Source: Pararoseomonas sp. SCSIO 73927
Lineage (GTDB): Bacteria; Pseudomonadota; Alphaproteobacteria; Acetobacterales; Acetobacteraceae
Direction of reading: 5' to 3'
Length of the DNA stretch: 64,000 bases
Assembly (NCBI RefSeq): GCF_037040815.1
Contig: NZ_CP146232.1
Coordinates: forward strand, 1,544,501 to 1,608,500
Part shown: piece by piece, positions 1 through 8,468 of the stretch
How the letters are laid out: each line of letters opens with the position of its first letter
Numbering within the stretch: the stretch's first letter is position 1
Position numbers and translations under genes: made by a program
Notes under the pieces: model-generated
What the model saw: the letters and a program-made list of their open reading frames with translations, nothing else
Database searches by the model: none
What the model was told of the DNA's origin: nothing

Positions 1-2483
1 TCCGGCTGCTAATCCTCGTCGGGATCGCGCTGCTGCCGGCGCTGGTGGCCCTGTTCTGGGGCGCCCAGGAGGAGCGGCACGCGCGAGAGGCGGCGGCGCG
101 GGAGGAGGTGCTGCGGACGGCCCGGCTGATGGCCGCCGACCACCAGCGCATCGCCGACGGCGCGCGCCAGCTCCTCACGACGCTGGGCAATCTCCGCGCC
201 GTGCGGGCGCTGGACGCGGCCGAGTGCCAGTCCTTCTTCGCCGCGATCATGCGGGACTTCCCGCGCTACGTCGTTCTCGCCACCGCCACGCCGGACGGGC
301 GGGTGGTCTGCTCCGCCGACTCCTCGGCGATTGGGAACGGGGTGGGGGACCGCGACTACTTCCGCCGCGCCCTGGCGGAGAACGGCTTCGTCACCGGCGG
401 CTTCGTCGTCGGGCGCGCCTCCGGCCAGGGCAGCTTCCACTTCTCCCAGCCTTTCCGCGACACGGGGCCCGACATGGGGCCCGATACGGGGGGGCGGGTG
501 GCCGGGGTGGTGCACGCCGGGATCGGGCTGGACTGGCTGGCCGGGGAACTGGGCCGCATGCCGCTCCCGCCCCACGCCGTCGCCAGCGTCGTGGACCGGG
601 ACGGGGTGGTGCTGGCGTCCCGGCCCGGGCGCGGGCAGGTCGTGGGCGAGAAGGTTCGCGGCTCCATCGCCGCGCTCGTCGGGCTTGAGGGCGAGGGCGT
701 GGTGGACCAGGTCGGGTCCGACGGGCGGCGCCGGTTCTACGCCCATGTCCCGGCCGGGACGACGGGCACGCACACGGTCGTCGTCGGGCTGGACCGCGCC
801 GCCCTTCTCGCCCAGGCCTCGGCGGCGGAGAGGCGCGGGGCGATGATCCTCTCCGGCACCATCCTGCTCGCGCTCCTCCTCACCGTCATCGGGGCGCGGC
901 GCCTGGTGCGGGAGCCGGTGGACCGGCTGCTCGCGGCCTCCGAACGCTGGCGCCGGGGCGACACGGCGGCGCGCATCGCCGTCGCGCCGCGGAAGGAGGG
1001 GGAAGGGTCCGAGTTCGACCGCCTCGCCATGGCCTTCAACGCCATGGCCGAGACGGCGGAGGCGCGGGAGAGGTCGCTGCGCGAGGGCGAGGAGGCGAAT
1101 GCCCGGCTGGCCGCCATCGTCACCTCCGCGGACGACGCCATCATCAGCCTCTCCCCCGCCGACGGCACGATCATGAGCTGGAACGGGGGCGCGGAAAGCC
1201 TGTTCGGCTACCCGCCGGAGGCGGTGCTGGGCCGGCGGATCGACCTGCTGCTGCCGTCCGATGACGTGGCGGGCCCGCTGTTCCGCCGCGCCCTCTCCGG
1301 CGAGACGATCCGCGACCACGAGGCGGTGCGGGTGGCGAAGGACGGCTCGCGCATCCCCGTCGCGATCACCCTTGCGGCCATGCGGGGCGGGGATGGGCGG
1401 GTGATCGGCATCTCCGTCATCCTGCGCGACCTGCGGGAGCGGCGGGCGGCCGACCAGCAGCAGCAGCTTCTGATGCGGGAGGTGGACCACCGCGCCCGCA
1501 ACGTGATGTCCGTCGTCCGCTCCCTCGTGCAGCTCTCGCCGAAGGACGACCCGAAGGCCTTCGCCCGCGCGATCGAGGGCCGCATCTCCGCCATGGCCCG
1601 CGCCCACGGCCTGCTGGCCCAGGACCGGTGGGAGGGCGGGTCCCTGCGCACGCTGGCAGAGGGTGAGCTGGGCGGCCCCGCCGACGGCCCGCCCCAGGCG
1701 GAGCTGGAGGGCCCCGCCGTGACGCTGCGGCCGGACGCCGTGCAGCCCCTCTCCATGGTGCTGCACGAGCTGGTCACAAATTCCCGGAAGTACGGCGCCC
1801 TCTCCCGCGAGGGGGGAATGGTCGGGCTGCGCTGGTGGGCGGAGCCGGCGGGCGGCGAGAGGGACCTGCTGATCCGCTGGACCGAGCGCGGCGGGCCGCC
1901 CGTGGAGGCTCCCCCGGCGCGCAAGGGGTTCGGCTCCCGCCTGATCGAGATCAGCGTGCGCCACCAGCTACGCGGCACCTTTGCCCAGGAGTGGCCGCGG
2001 AGCGGGCTGATCGCCACCATCCGGATCGGCGCGGCCTGCATCGCCGCTATCGCCCCTGGGGCCGGCCCGCCGCCGCCCGCCCCGGCCGATCCCGGCCCGG
2101 CGCCGGGCCCGAGGGCGCTGGCCGGGCTGTGCGTGCTGGTGGTGGAGGACGAGGCACTGGTGGCGGTGGAGGTGGCCGATGCCCTGGCCGCCGCGGGCTG
2201 CCGCATCATCGGCCCCGCCGGCACGCTGGAGGAGGGGCTGGCCGCGGCCCGCGGCGCCGGCGCGCTGGACGCGGCGGTGCTGGACATGAAGCTCGGCGGC
2301 CGCCCCGTCCTGCCGCTGGCGGACGAGCTGGCGGCGCGCGGCGTGCCGATGATCTTCACCACCGGCTACGGCGAGCCGCCGCCGGGGCACCACGGCGCCA
2401 CCGTGCTGACGAAGCCGATCCGGCCGGAGGACCTGGTGCGCGCGGTGCGGCAGCTCGTCGCGGGGACGCTGGTCCAGCCCTGA
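1..2483 (+). CDS. HWE-family hybrid sensor histidine kinase, 5'-truncated
   Basis: Membrane two-component sensor. The frame is open to the window edge, and the first codons encode a hydrophobic stretch (LLILVGIALLPALVALF), so the real start lies upstream; an internal GTG at 45 would cut off that membrane segment. Numbering from that GTG: extracytoplasmic Cache-like region about 15-260, second membrane segment 267-286, HAMP about 287-345, PAS about 350-470, HWE/HisKA_2-type kinase with phospho-acceptor His482 (EVDHRARN), ATPase domain (HELVTNSRKYGALS, later GFGSRLI), and a C-terminal receiver domain with phospho-acceptor Asp747 (VLDMKLG). The WTE motif in the ATPase domain fits the HWE class. 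The fused receiver suggests a hybrid phosphorelay. The ligand is unknown. Its stop is followed by repeat R1. Confidence 0.93.
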   Translation, partial: RLLILVGIALLPALVALFWGAQEERHAREAAAREEVLRTARLMAADHQRIADGARQLLTTLGNLRAVRALDAAECQSFFAAIMRDFPRYVVLATATPDGRVVCSADSSAIGNGVGDRDYFRRALAENGFVTGGFVVGRASGQGSFHFSQPFRDTGPDMGPDTGGRVAGVVHAGIGLDWLAGELGRMPLPPHAVASVVDRDGVVLASRPGRGQVVGEKVRGSIAALVGLEGEGVVDQVGSDGRRRFYAHVPAGTTGTHTVVVGLDRAALLAQASAAERRGAMILSGTILLALLLTVIGARRLVREPVDRLLAASERWRRGDTAARIAVAPRKEGEGSEFDRLAMAFNAMAETAEARERSLREGEEANARLAAIVTSADDAIISLSPADGTIMSWNGGAESLFGYPPEAVLGRRIDLLLPSDDVAGPLFRRALSGETIRDHEAVRVAKDGSRIPVAITLAAMRGGDGRVIGISVILRDLRERRAADQQQQLLMREVDHRARNVMSVVRSLVQLSPKDDPKAFARAIEGRISAMARAHGLLAQDRWEGGSLRTLAEGELGGPADGPPQAELEGPAVTLRPDAVQPLSMVLHELVTNSRKYGALSREGGMVGLRWWAEPAGGERDLLIRWTERGGPPVEAPPARKGFGSRLIEISVRHQLRGTFAQEWPRSGLIATIRIGAACIAAIAPGAGPPPPAPADPGPAPGPRALAGLCVLVVEDEALVAVEVADALAAAGCRIIGPAGTLEEGLAAARGAGALDAAVLDMKLGGRPVLPLADELAARGVPMIFTTGYGEPPPGHHGATVLTKPIRPEDLVRAVRQLVAGTLVQP

Positions 2484-2500
2484 CGGCTTCGGATCCTTCG

Positions 2501-2766
2501 CCGGGCCGCCGTGGCCGGGGAGAGGAAGAAGGAATTCTTCCTCCCTCCGGACCTCCCACCATCATCTTCTTCTTTGAGTGGGAGTCATCCCGCTGACGGT
2601 GCGCTTCGGGTCGCGGCCCCGAAGCGACGGCAGGGGCAGGAGCGGCTGGGCTGCGGTTCAGAAACCCCTTTGATCATTGCAGCCGCGGCGGCCCGATCGC
2701 GGGGTCCGGAGTGGCCGTCGCCACCCCGGTGGAGGGGTTCTCGGGGGAGGCGAAGCCTCCCCCGTG
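2501..2766 (-). repeat. Structured intergenic repeat copy R1 (subfamily B)
   Basis: This copy fills nearly all of the 301-bp gap between two convergent genes (kinase stop 2483, GST stop 2785). Read on the minus strand it has hairpin 1 (about 2740-2766, GGGGGAGG/CCTCCCCC), hairpin 2 (GGGGTGG/CCACTCC), the central hairpin (GCTTCGGG/CCCGAAGC) and a terminal hairpin with an AATTC loop. It shares the block CATCATCTTCTTCTT (plus strand) with R3 and R7. No ORF here is credible. Confidence 0.8.
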
Positions 2767-2784
2767 GGCTGTCCGCAGGCGCCG

Positions 2785-3411
2785 CTACAGCGGCTCCGCC
2801 TCACGCTCCTTCATCATCGCCTGGAAGGCCGGCCGGGCCTGGCACGCGGTGATCCAGGCTTGCACCTGCGGCGCGGCCTCGAACAGGCTCCTATCCGGCT
2901 GCGCGTAGCGGATGATCTCGGCGAGGTTGAGGTCGGCCACGGTGAAGCGGCCGCCCACCAGGAAGCCGCCGCCCTCCGCCAGGGCTGCATCCAGCACGGC
3001 GAAGGGGGCGCGCAGGCGGCCGGCCGCCGCCTCCGGCTCCTTCTTCTGGACAATGGACAGGCAGTCATCCTCGATGCCGCGGCCCCAGAGGGCCCACATG
3101 GCCACCAGCGCCTCCTCCCTCGCGTCCCGCGGACCCAGCAGGCCGCCGGCCTTGCGGGCGAGGTAGAGGGTGATGGCCTGGGACTCGTTCAGGACGAAGC
3201 CGTCATCCTCCATCGTGGGGATCAGGCCGTTGGGGTTCACGGCCCGGAAGTCGGGGGAGGCGGTGTTGAACGGCGCGTCCGGCGCGGCCGGATCCTTCAA
3301 CCGGTAGGCCTGGATCACCGGCACGCGGCGGAAATCCAGCCCCAGCTCCATCGCGGCCCAGACCGGGCGCGTGGCGCGGGAACGAAGGCAGCCATAGAGG
3401 GTCAGGGGCAT
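2785..3411 (-). CDS. Glutathione S-transferase family protein
   Basis: Cytosolic GST of 208 aa, normal length. The N-terminal thioredoxin-like domain (1-85) has the cis-proline region (NGLIPTMED) and the glutathione-binding motif NESQAI at 75-80. The all-helical C-terminal domain has the usual FTVADLNLAE motif around 156-164. The start is the ATG at 3411; longer in-frame readings run antisense into the next gene and are rejected. It is divergent from the DapA-family gene with 138 bp between them. Substrate unknown; a role in detoxification or conjugation is an inference from the family. Confidence 0.93.
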   Translation of the reverse strand: MPLTLYGCLRSRATRPVWAAMELGLDFRRVPVIQAYRLKDPAAPDAPFNTASPDFRAVNPNGLIPTMEDDGFVLNESQAITLYLARKAGGLLGPRDAREEALVAMWALWGRGIEDDCLSIVQKKEPEAAAGRLRAPFAVLDAALAEGGGFLVGGRFTVADLNLAEIIRYAQPDRSLFEAAPQVQAWITACQARPAFQAMMKEREAEPL

Positions 3412-3549
3412 GCGGCATCGCCTCTCAATCACGGAGACGGCGGCGATAGCACGCCGCGTCCCTGCGGCGAATTGGGGCGGCCTCGCCGCTTGCCGTCCGG
3501 CACGTTCTGCTATAGCAGTTTGCGCGGACGACCAGGAAAGAATCCAGAC
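3412..3549. promoter_or_regulatory. Divergent promoter region
   Basis: A 138-bp gap between two divergent start codons must hold the promoters of both the GST and the DapA-family gene. An AGGAAAG ribosome binding site lies just before the ATG at 3550. I cannot place -10/-35 boxes with confidence. Confidence 0.4.
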
Positions 3550-4473
3550 ATGGCCTCCCCGAACGACCGCGTGCTGGCGGCGCTGCCCGGCATCTCCGGC
3601 ATCCTCGTCACGCCCTTCGACGCCGAGGACCGCGTGGCCCCCGCGAAGCTGCGCCCGGTGATTGATCGCGCCGTGGCGGCCGGGGTCCACATCCTCACCG
3701 CCAACGGCAACACCGGCGAGTTTTACGGCCTGACCACCGCCGAGGCGGAGACGATGGTCCACGCCGTGACGGAGATGGTGGATGGCCGCGTGCCCGTGGT
3801 GGCCGGCGTCGGCCGCAGCATCGGGGATGCCGTGGCCCTCACCCGCGCCTCGCGCGCCGCGGGCGCCTCCGCGCTCATGGTGCACCAGCCGCCCGACCCC
3901 TTCGTCTCCCCGCGCGGCGGCGTCGCCTACGTCCAGCGCGTGGCCGAGGCCGGCGACGGCCTTCCCCTCGTCCTCTACCTCCGCAACGACGGCATCGGCC
4001 TGGACGCGATTGAGAAGCTCTGCGCCATCCCCGGCGTGGCCGGGGTGAAGTGGGCCGCCCCCTCCCCCCTGAAGCTCGCCGAGGCGATCCGCCGCGCCGA
4101 CCCCTCCACCGTCTGGGTCGGCGGCCTGGCCGAGGTCTGGGCGCCGCCCTTCACCGCCGTCGGCGCGCGCGGCTTCACCTCCGGCCTCATCAACGTCTGG
4201 CCGGAGCACTCCGTGGCCATCCACGCCGCCCTTGCCGCCGGCGACTACGCGCGCGCCAACGCGCTCATCGGCATCATGGGCGCCTTCGAGGAGCTGCGCG
4301 CCGAGGAGGGGAACGGCACCAACGTCACCGTGGTGAAGGCGGCCCTGGCCCTGATGGGCAACGACTGCGGCCATGTCCGCCCGCCCGGCGCCTGGCCGCT
4401 GACGGATCGCCAGGCCACCCTGCTGCAGCAGCGCCTGGGCGAGTGGGGGTTGCTGCGCGCCGACGCGGCCTGA
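3550..4473 (+). CDS. DapA/N-acetylneuraminate lyase superfamily protein
   Basis: Class I aldolase-fold lyase or dehydratase, 307 aa. It has the N-terminal TPFD motif, the GNTGEFYGLT substrate loop (53-62), Tyr143 (VLYLRND) and the Schiff-base Lys167 (GVKWAAP). The YLRND context is closer to sugar-acid dehydratases of the family (such as 5-dehydro-4-deoxyglucarate dehydratase) than to true DapA, whose motif is usually YN.P. The substrate cannot be assigned from sequence alone. ATG at 3550 is supported by AGGAAAG upstream. It is single-gene; repeat R2 follows its stop. Confidence 0.9.
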   Translation: MASPNDRVLAALPGISGILVTPFDAEDRVAPAKLRPVIDRAVAAGVHILTANGNTGEFYGLTTAEAETMVHAVTEMVDGRVPVVAGVGRSIGDAVALTRASRAAGASALMVHQPPDPFVSPRGGVAYVQRVAEAGDGLPLVLYLRNDGIGLDAIEKLCAIPGVAGVKWAAPSPLKLAEAIRRADPSTVWVGGLAEVWAPPFTAVGARGFTSGLINVWPEHSVAIHAALAAGDYARANALIGIMGAFEELRAEEGNGTNVTVVKAALALMGNDCGHVRPPGAWPLTDRQATLLQQRLGEWGLLRADAA

Positions 4474-4492
4474 TCTGGCGCGCGGGTGGCCA

Positions 4493-4749
4493 CCAGGGGG
4501 CGCTGCCCCCTGGAACCCCCGCCGGGAACCTGAGGTTCACGGACCTCCCATCTGGCTGCCGCGGATACGATGATCGACGGGCGGCGCCGCAGGCTTTCCT
4601 CATGAGCGCGCGGACGGACATGTCCCGCGCCTCGGGTCATGGACCCGAGGCGAGACACCAGTTCAGCATTCCGCGGCAGCCCACCAGAAAAAGATGAGGG
4701 GTGGGTTCAAGGGAGGGGAGAATTCCTTCTCCCCTCCCTTGAGGCCGCC
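4493..4749 (+). repeat. Structured intergenic repeat copy R2 (subfamily A)
   Basis: Type copy of the family, in the 327-bp gap between the DapA-family stop and the Maf start. In order: hairpin 1 (CCAGGGGGC/GCCCCCTGG), hairpin 2 (GGGAACCT/AGGTTC), left half of a long-range stem (GGCTGCCGCGG), central hairpin (CCTCGGGTC ATG GACCCGAGG), right half of the long-range stem (CCGCGGCAGCC, exact reverse complement), the linker AAAAAGATGAGGGGT, and the terminal hairpin (AAGGGAGGGGAGAATT/TTCTCCCCTCCCTT). Confidence 0.85.
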
Positions 4750-4800
4750 GGAGCCCCCCTGCCAGAACAGGCGCCCGAGAAACGCCCAGGGGAGAGAAGC

Positions 4801-5415
4801 GTGAGTTTCCAGACCGAAGACCCCCCGCTGATCCTGGCTAGCGCCTCTTCCGCCCGCCGTGCGGTGCTGGAAGCGGCCGGGCTGCGCTTCGAGGCAGTCG
4901 CGGCGGCGGTGGACGAGGCCTCCATCAAGGAGAGCGCGCGGGCGGAGGGCTTCTCGCCCGAGGACACCGCGATGATGCTGGCGGAGGCGAAGGCGCGGCG
5001 CGTGGCGGCGGCGCAGCCGGAGGCGCTGGTGATCGGCTGCGACCAGATGCTGGTGCTGGAGGACCGCTGGTTCGACAAGCCGGAGGGCCCAGAGGCGGCG
5101 CGCGGGCACCTGGAGGCGCTGCGCGGGAAGGAGCACCGGCTGGTGACGGCGGTGCTGTGCTGGCGGGGCGGGCGGCGGGTCTGGGGGCACGTGTCGCAGC
5201 CGCGGCTGGCGATGCGCGCGGTGTCGGACGCCTTCATCGACGCCTATCTGGCGGCGGAGGGGGAGCGGGTGACGGAGAGCGTGGGGGCTTACCGGCTGGA
5301 AGGGCCGGGGGTGCAGCTCTTCGACCGGGTGGAGGGCGAGCACGCCGCCATCCTCGGCCTGCCGTTGCTGCCGCTGCTCGGCTTCCTGCGGCAGCACGGG
5401 GTGCTGCTGCGCTAG
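4801..5415 (+). CDS. maf: Maf-family nucleoside triphosphate pyrophosphatase
   Basis: Hydrolyses NTPs to NMP and PPi, a house-cleaning role against modified nucleotides. 204 aa, normal for the family. The N-terminal LASASSARR matches the conserved Maf S.S.RR nucleotide-binding motif. The usual GADT is GCDQM here, and ESVGAYRLEG is the conserved C-terminal motif. Chosen start is GTG at 4801, because GGGGAGAG sits 5-10 bases upstream and the family motif begins 13 residues later; upstream in-frame sequence belongs to repeat R2. Convergent with the peroxidase gene 4 bases away. Confidence 0.9.
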   Translation: MSFQTEDPPLILASASSARRAVLEAAGLRFEAVAAAVDEASIKESARAEGFSPEDTAMMLAEAKARRVAAAQPEALVIGCDQMLVLEDRWFDKPEGPEAARGHLEALRGKEHRLVTAVLCWRGGRRVWGHVSQPRLAMRAVSDAFIDAYLAAEGERVTESVGAYRLEGPGVQLFDRVEGEHAAILGLPLLPLLGFLRQHGVLLR

Positions 5416-5419
5416 GAGG

Positions 5420-5908
5420 TCAGCCCAGCAGCATCTCGATGTCGCCGGAGAGCTTCTCCGGCGCCGTGGTGGGGGCGTAGCGGGACACCACCTTGCCGTT
5501 CCGGTCGATCAGGAACTTGGTGAAGTTCCACTTGATCGCCTCCGTGCCCAGGGCACCGGGGGCGGCGTGCTTCAGGTGGCGGAAGACCGGGTCCGCCCCG
5601 GACCCGTTCACCTCGACCTTGGCGAAGACGGGGAAGGTGACGTCGTACTTCGTGGTGCAGAAGCTGGCGATCTCCTCTGCATTCCCCGGCTCCTGGGAGC
5701 CGAACTGGTTGCAGGGGAAGGCCAGCACCTGGAAGCCGCGCTCGCCGTAGCGGCGCTGCAGCGCCTCCAGCCCCGCATATTGCGGCGTGAAGCCGCAGCG
5801 GCTCGCCGTGTTCACCACCAGCAGCACCTTGCCCCCGTAGTCGGCAAGGGGCTGGGCACCGCCCCCGGGAAGGGGGGCGGAGAGGTCGAGAAGGCCGGTA
5901 TCGCTCAA
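5420..5908 (-). CDS. Glutathione peroxidase family thiol peroxidase
   Basis: Reduces peroxides with thiols. 162 aa. The catalytic tetrad is visible: Cys38 (ASRCGFTPQ), Gln72 (NQFGSQEPG), Trp127 and Asn128 (KWNFTKFL). The Cys in place of selenocysteine and the short form suggest a bacterial, often thioredoxin-dependent, enzyme; a thioredoxin gene lies in the same operon. The start is TTG at 5908, overlapping the TGA of the upstream sugar dehydrogenase (TTGA), with GGAG about eight bases before it. Confidence 0.93.
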   Translation of the reverse strand: MSDTGLLDLSAPLPGGGAQPLADYGGKVLLVVNTASRCGFTPQYAGLEALQRRYGERGFQVLAFPCNQFGSQEPGNAEEIASFCTTKYDVTFPVFAKVEVNGSGADPVFRHLKHAAPGALGTEAIKWNFTKFLIDRNGKVVSRYAPTTAPEKLSGDIEMLLG

Positions 5909-7032
5909 TTCGCGGGCTCCAGCCGGATCACCCGGCCCTGTGTCTCGTCGGTGAGGATGTAGAGGAGGCCGTCCGGCCCCGGCAGCACGTGGCGCAGGCG
6001 CGTGCGGCCCCAGAGCAGCCGCTCCTCCCCCACCACGCGGTCCCCGTCCATGGTCAGGCGCACCAGGCCGGGCGTCCGCAGCGCGGAGACGAAGAGGTTG
6101 CCCCGCCAGCCGGGAAAGGCGCCCCCCGCGTAGAAGTTCCCGCCGGAAGGGCTGACGGCCGGGGTCCAGTGCCGCAGCGGCTCCTCGATCCCCGGCGCGC
6201 TCGCCTGCCCCGTGCCGATCGGGCTGCCGTCGTAATCCGTGCCGTAGGAGACCAGCGGCCAGCCATAATTGGCGCCCGCGCGCAGCCGGTTCACCTCGTC
6301 CCCACCGCGCGCCCCGAACTCAATCTCGATGGCGGAGCCGGTGGCGGGGTTGATCGTCAGCCCCTGCGGGTTGCGGTGCCCGTAGGTGAAGATCTCCGGC
6401 CTCGCGCCCGCGCGGCCGATGAAGGGATTGCCCTCCGCCGGGCGCCCGTCCCGCTCCAGCCGCAGCACCTTGCCGCCGAGGTCGTCCAGCCGCTGCGCCC
6501 GCTCCTTGTCGGTGTAGCGATCCCCGGTGGAGAGCATCAGCTTCCCGTCCGGCGCGAAGACGATGCGGCAGCCGTAATGGTTCCGCCCGGAGGACTGGGC
6601 CGGCGTCGCGTCGAGCAGGGTGGTGGTGCCCTCCAGCCGCGCCATGTCCGCGGAGAAGCGCGCGGTGGCCAAGCGCGTCAGCGCCCCGCCCCCCGCCGCG
6701 CCGGCGAGGCAGAAATACACCTGCTGCGTGGCCGGGAAATCCGGCGCCAGGGCCACGTCCAGCAGCCCGCCCTGGCCCTGCGCCACCACCTCGGGCACGC
6801 CGGGGACGGGGGCCGAGACGGCGCCGTCCCGCCCGACAATCCGCAGCCGCCCCGGCCGCTCCGTCACCAGCAGGCGGCCATCCGGCAGGAAGGCCGCGCC
6901 CCAGGGGCGTTCCAGACCCGTGGCGAAGTCGGTCACGCGGAAGGCCGCGCGCTCGCTCCGCACCACCTCCTGCGACGAGACGGGGCTGGCGCAGGCGGCC
7001 AGCCCCAGCAGCAACAGGAGTGCGGTGCGCAA
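5905..7032 (-). CDS. PQQ-dependent aldose sugar dehydrogenase, lipoprotein
   Basis: Periplasmic soluble-type glucose/aldose dehydrogenase, 375 aa, using PQQ. The N-terminus is a lipoprotein signal with lipobox LAAC at residue 14. The six-bladed propeller family motifs are present: GLERPWGAAFLPDG, RNHYGCRIVFAPDGKL (active-site His), the Ca/PQQ region YGHRNPQGL and GGDEVNRLRAGANYGWP. It starts at a TTG (7032) with a weak ribosome site. It lies between trxA (19 bp upstream) and the peroxidase gene (overlapping), so the three probably form one transcript. Confidence 0.92.
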   Translation of the reverse strand: MRTALLLLLGLAACASPVSSQEVVRSERAAFRVTDFATGLERPWGAAFLPDGRLLVTERPGRLRIVGRDGAVSAPVPGVPEVVAQGQGGLLDVALAPDFPATQQVYFCLAGAAGGGALTRLATARFSADMARLEGTTTLLDATPAQSSGRNHYGCRIVFAPDGKLMLSTGDRYTDKERAQRLDDLGGKVLRLERDGRPAEGNPFIGRAGARPEIFTYGHRNPQGLTINPATGSAIEIEFGARGGDEVNRLRAGANYGWPLVSYGTDYDGSPIGTGQASAPGIEEPLRHWTPAVSPSGGNFYAGGAFPGWRGNLFVSALRTPGLVRLTMDGDRVVGEERLLWGRTRLRHVLPGPDGLLYILTDETQGRVIRLEPAN

Positions 7033-7051
7033 GCGGTTCAGGCCCCCCGGA

Positions 7052-7384
7052 TCAGCCGGCGATCGCCTGATCCACCCAGGCGCGGAGCTGGCCGCGCGGC
7101 ATGGCGCCCACCTTCATGTCCACGGGCTTGCCGTCCTTGAACAGGATCATGGTAGGGATGCCACGCACCGCGTACTCGTTCGGCGTCATCGGGTTGTCGT
7201 CGATGTTCACCTTCGCGACCGTCAGCTTGCCCGCGTAGTCCTTGCCGATCTCGTCCAGGATCGGGCCGACCAGGCGGCAGGGGCCGCACCACTCCGCCCA
7301 GAAATCCACGAGGACGGGGCCGGAAGCCTCCAGCACGTCCGTCTTGAAGCTGTCGTCGCTGACAGCCTTGGTGTTCTCGCTCAT
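7052..7384 (-). CDS. trxA: Thioredoxin
   Basis: Classical 110-aa thioredoxin with the active site WCGPC (Cys33/Cys36), the DFWAEW strand and the cis-Pro loop RGIPTMILFKDG. ATG at 7384 fits the family length exactly; the 25-residue upstream extension has no family support. It heads a probable operon trxA - sugar dehydrogenase - peroxidase. Repeat R3 lies upstream, with its terminal hairpin facing this start. Confidence 0.96.
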   Translation of the reverse strand: MSENTKAVSDDSFKTDVLEASGPVLVDFWAEWCGPCRLVGPILDEIGKDYAGKLTVAKVNIDDNPMTPNEYAVRGIPTMILFKDGKPVDMKVGAMPRGQLRAWVDQAIAG

Positions 7385-7480
7385 GCTCAATCTCGTCCCA
7401 GTGATGGGGCCCGATGCCGGGTTCGGATAGAAAATCGGGATGCCCCGGCCACCGGTCAAGACAGGGAGGGCCCGGCCTTG

Positions 7481-7736
7481 CGGCGGCCCTCCGTGGCCGG
7501 GGAGAGGAAGAAGGAGTTCTTCCTCTCCCCGGACCCCTCACCATCATCTTCTTCTTCGAGTTGGTCTGGACCCGGCTGACGGTGCGCCTCGGCTCGTGGA
7601 GCCGAGGCGACTGCAGGGGCAGGATGGGGTGCTAATCGTAGAGGGCCGACATCTCCCGTCAGTCCCGCGGCAGCCCGATGCAGGTCCAGGAGGCTCAGCC
7701 TCCTGGTGGGGGTTCCAGGGGGCAAAGCCCCCTGGT
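7481..7736 (-). repeat. Structured intergenic repeat copy R3 (subfamily B)
   Basis: Occupies most of the 375-bp gap between queC stop and trxA start. On the minus strand: hairpin 1 (CCAGGGGGC/GCCCCCTGG), hairpin 2 (CCAGGAGGC/GCCTCCTGG), central hairpin (GCCTCGGCTC GTG GAGCCGAGGC), shared GAAGAAGATGATGGTGAGG block, and terminal hairpin (GGGGAGAGGAAGAA/TTCTTCCTCTCCCC). The central hairpin stem differs from R1, R2 and R6 on both arms. The right half of the subfamily A long-range stem is missing. Confidence 0.82.
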
Positions 7737-7759
7737 GCCGGACAGCCCAGAAAGGTGAA

Positions 7760-8461
7760 TCAGACCGCCTCCGCGAAACGCTGCCACCCCGCCGCGCGCA
7801 GCTCGCAGGCCGGGCAGGTGCCGCAGCCATGGCCCCAGGGGTGCATCGGCCCGCGCTCCCCGCGGTAGCAGGTGTGGGTCTCCTCCACGACCAGCCGCAC
7901 CAGCGCCTCGCCGCCCAGGCGCTGCGCCAGGCGCCAGGTCTCGGCCTTGTCGATCCACATCAGCGGCGTCTCCAGCACGAAGCGGGATGCCATGCCGAGG
8001 TTCAGCGCCGCCTGCAGCGCCTTGATCGTGTCGTCGCGGCAGTCCGGGTAGCCGGAGTAGTCCGTCTCGCACATGCCGCCGACGATGCGGCGCAGGCCGC
8101 GGCGATAGGCCAGCGCGGCGGCGAAGGTGAGGAAGACGAGGTTCCGCCCGGGCACGAAGGTGTTGGGCAGCCCGCCCGCCTCCATCGCGATCGCCACGTC
8201 GCGCGTCAGCGCCGTGTCGGAGATGGCGCCGAGCACGGGGATGGAGAGGGTGTGGTCCTCCCCCAGCCGCTCCGCCCATTCCGGCTTCATCGCGCGCAGC
8301 CCGGCGCGCAGCCTGTCGCGGCACTCCAGCTCCACCCGGTGGCGCTGGCCGTAATCGAAGCCCAGCGTCTCCACGCGGGCGAAGCGGTCCAGCGCCCAGG
8401 CGAGGCAGGTGGTGGAATCCTGCCCGCCGGAGAAGAGGACCAGGGCGCCTTCGTCCGTCAT
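7760..8461 (-). CDS. queC: 7-cyano-7-deazaguanine synthase
   Basis: Converts 7-carboxy-7-deazaguanine to preQ0 in queuosine biosynthesis, using ATP and ammonia. 233 aa. N-terminal PP-loop [11 protein letters not shown] (10-20), then [17 protein letters not shown] and [14 protein letters not shown]. The C-terminal zinc site has Cys of ETHTCYRG plus the CGTCPAC cluster. Start ATG at 8461; the next gene (Nudix) ends 7 bp upstream. No other queuosine gene is in the window, so it appears appended to the operon of the Nudix and APE-type genes. Confidence 0.96.
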   Translation of the reverse strand: MTDEGALVLFSGGQDSTTCLAWALDRFARVETLGFDYGQRHRVELECRDRLRAGLRAMKPEWAERLGEDHTLSIPVLGAISDTALTRDVAIAMEAGGLPNTFVPGRNLVFLTFAAALAYRRGLRRIVGGMCETDYSGYPDCRDDTIKALQAALNLGMASRFVLETPLMWIDKAETWRLAQRLGGEALVRLVVEETHTCYRGERGPMHPWGHGCGTCPACELRAAGWQRFAEAV

Positions 8462-8468
8462 GGCCGGG

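Noticed and set aside
9..1964. 651-codon open frame antisense to the sensor kinase
   Set aside because: GC-rich third positions keep antisense frames open; the kinase frame has recognisable domains and the antisense one none.
2501..2766. R-family repeats as CRISPR arrays or IS elements
   Set aside because: Copies are dispersed and single, not tandem with spacers; there is no transposase frame within them and no constant terminal inverted repeat of IS type.
2785..4374. 529-codon minus frame joining GST to sequence antisense to the DapA-family gene
   Set aside because: Only the last 208 codons match GST; the rest is the shadow of a well-supported plus-strand gene.
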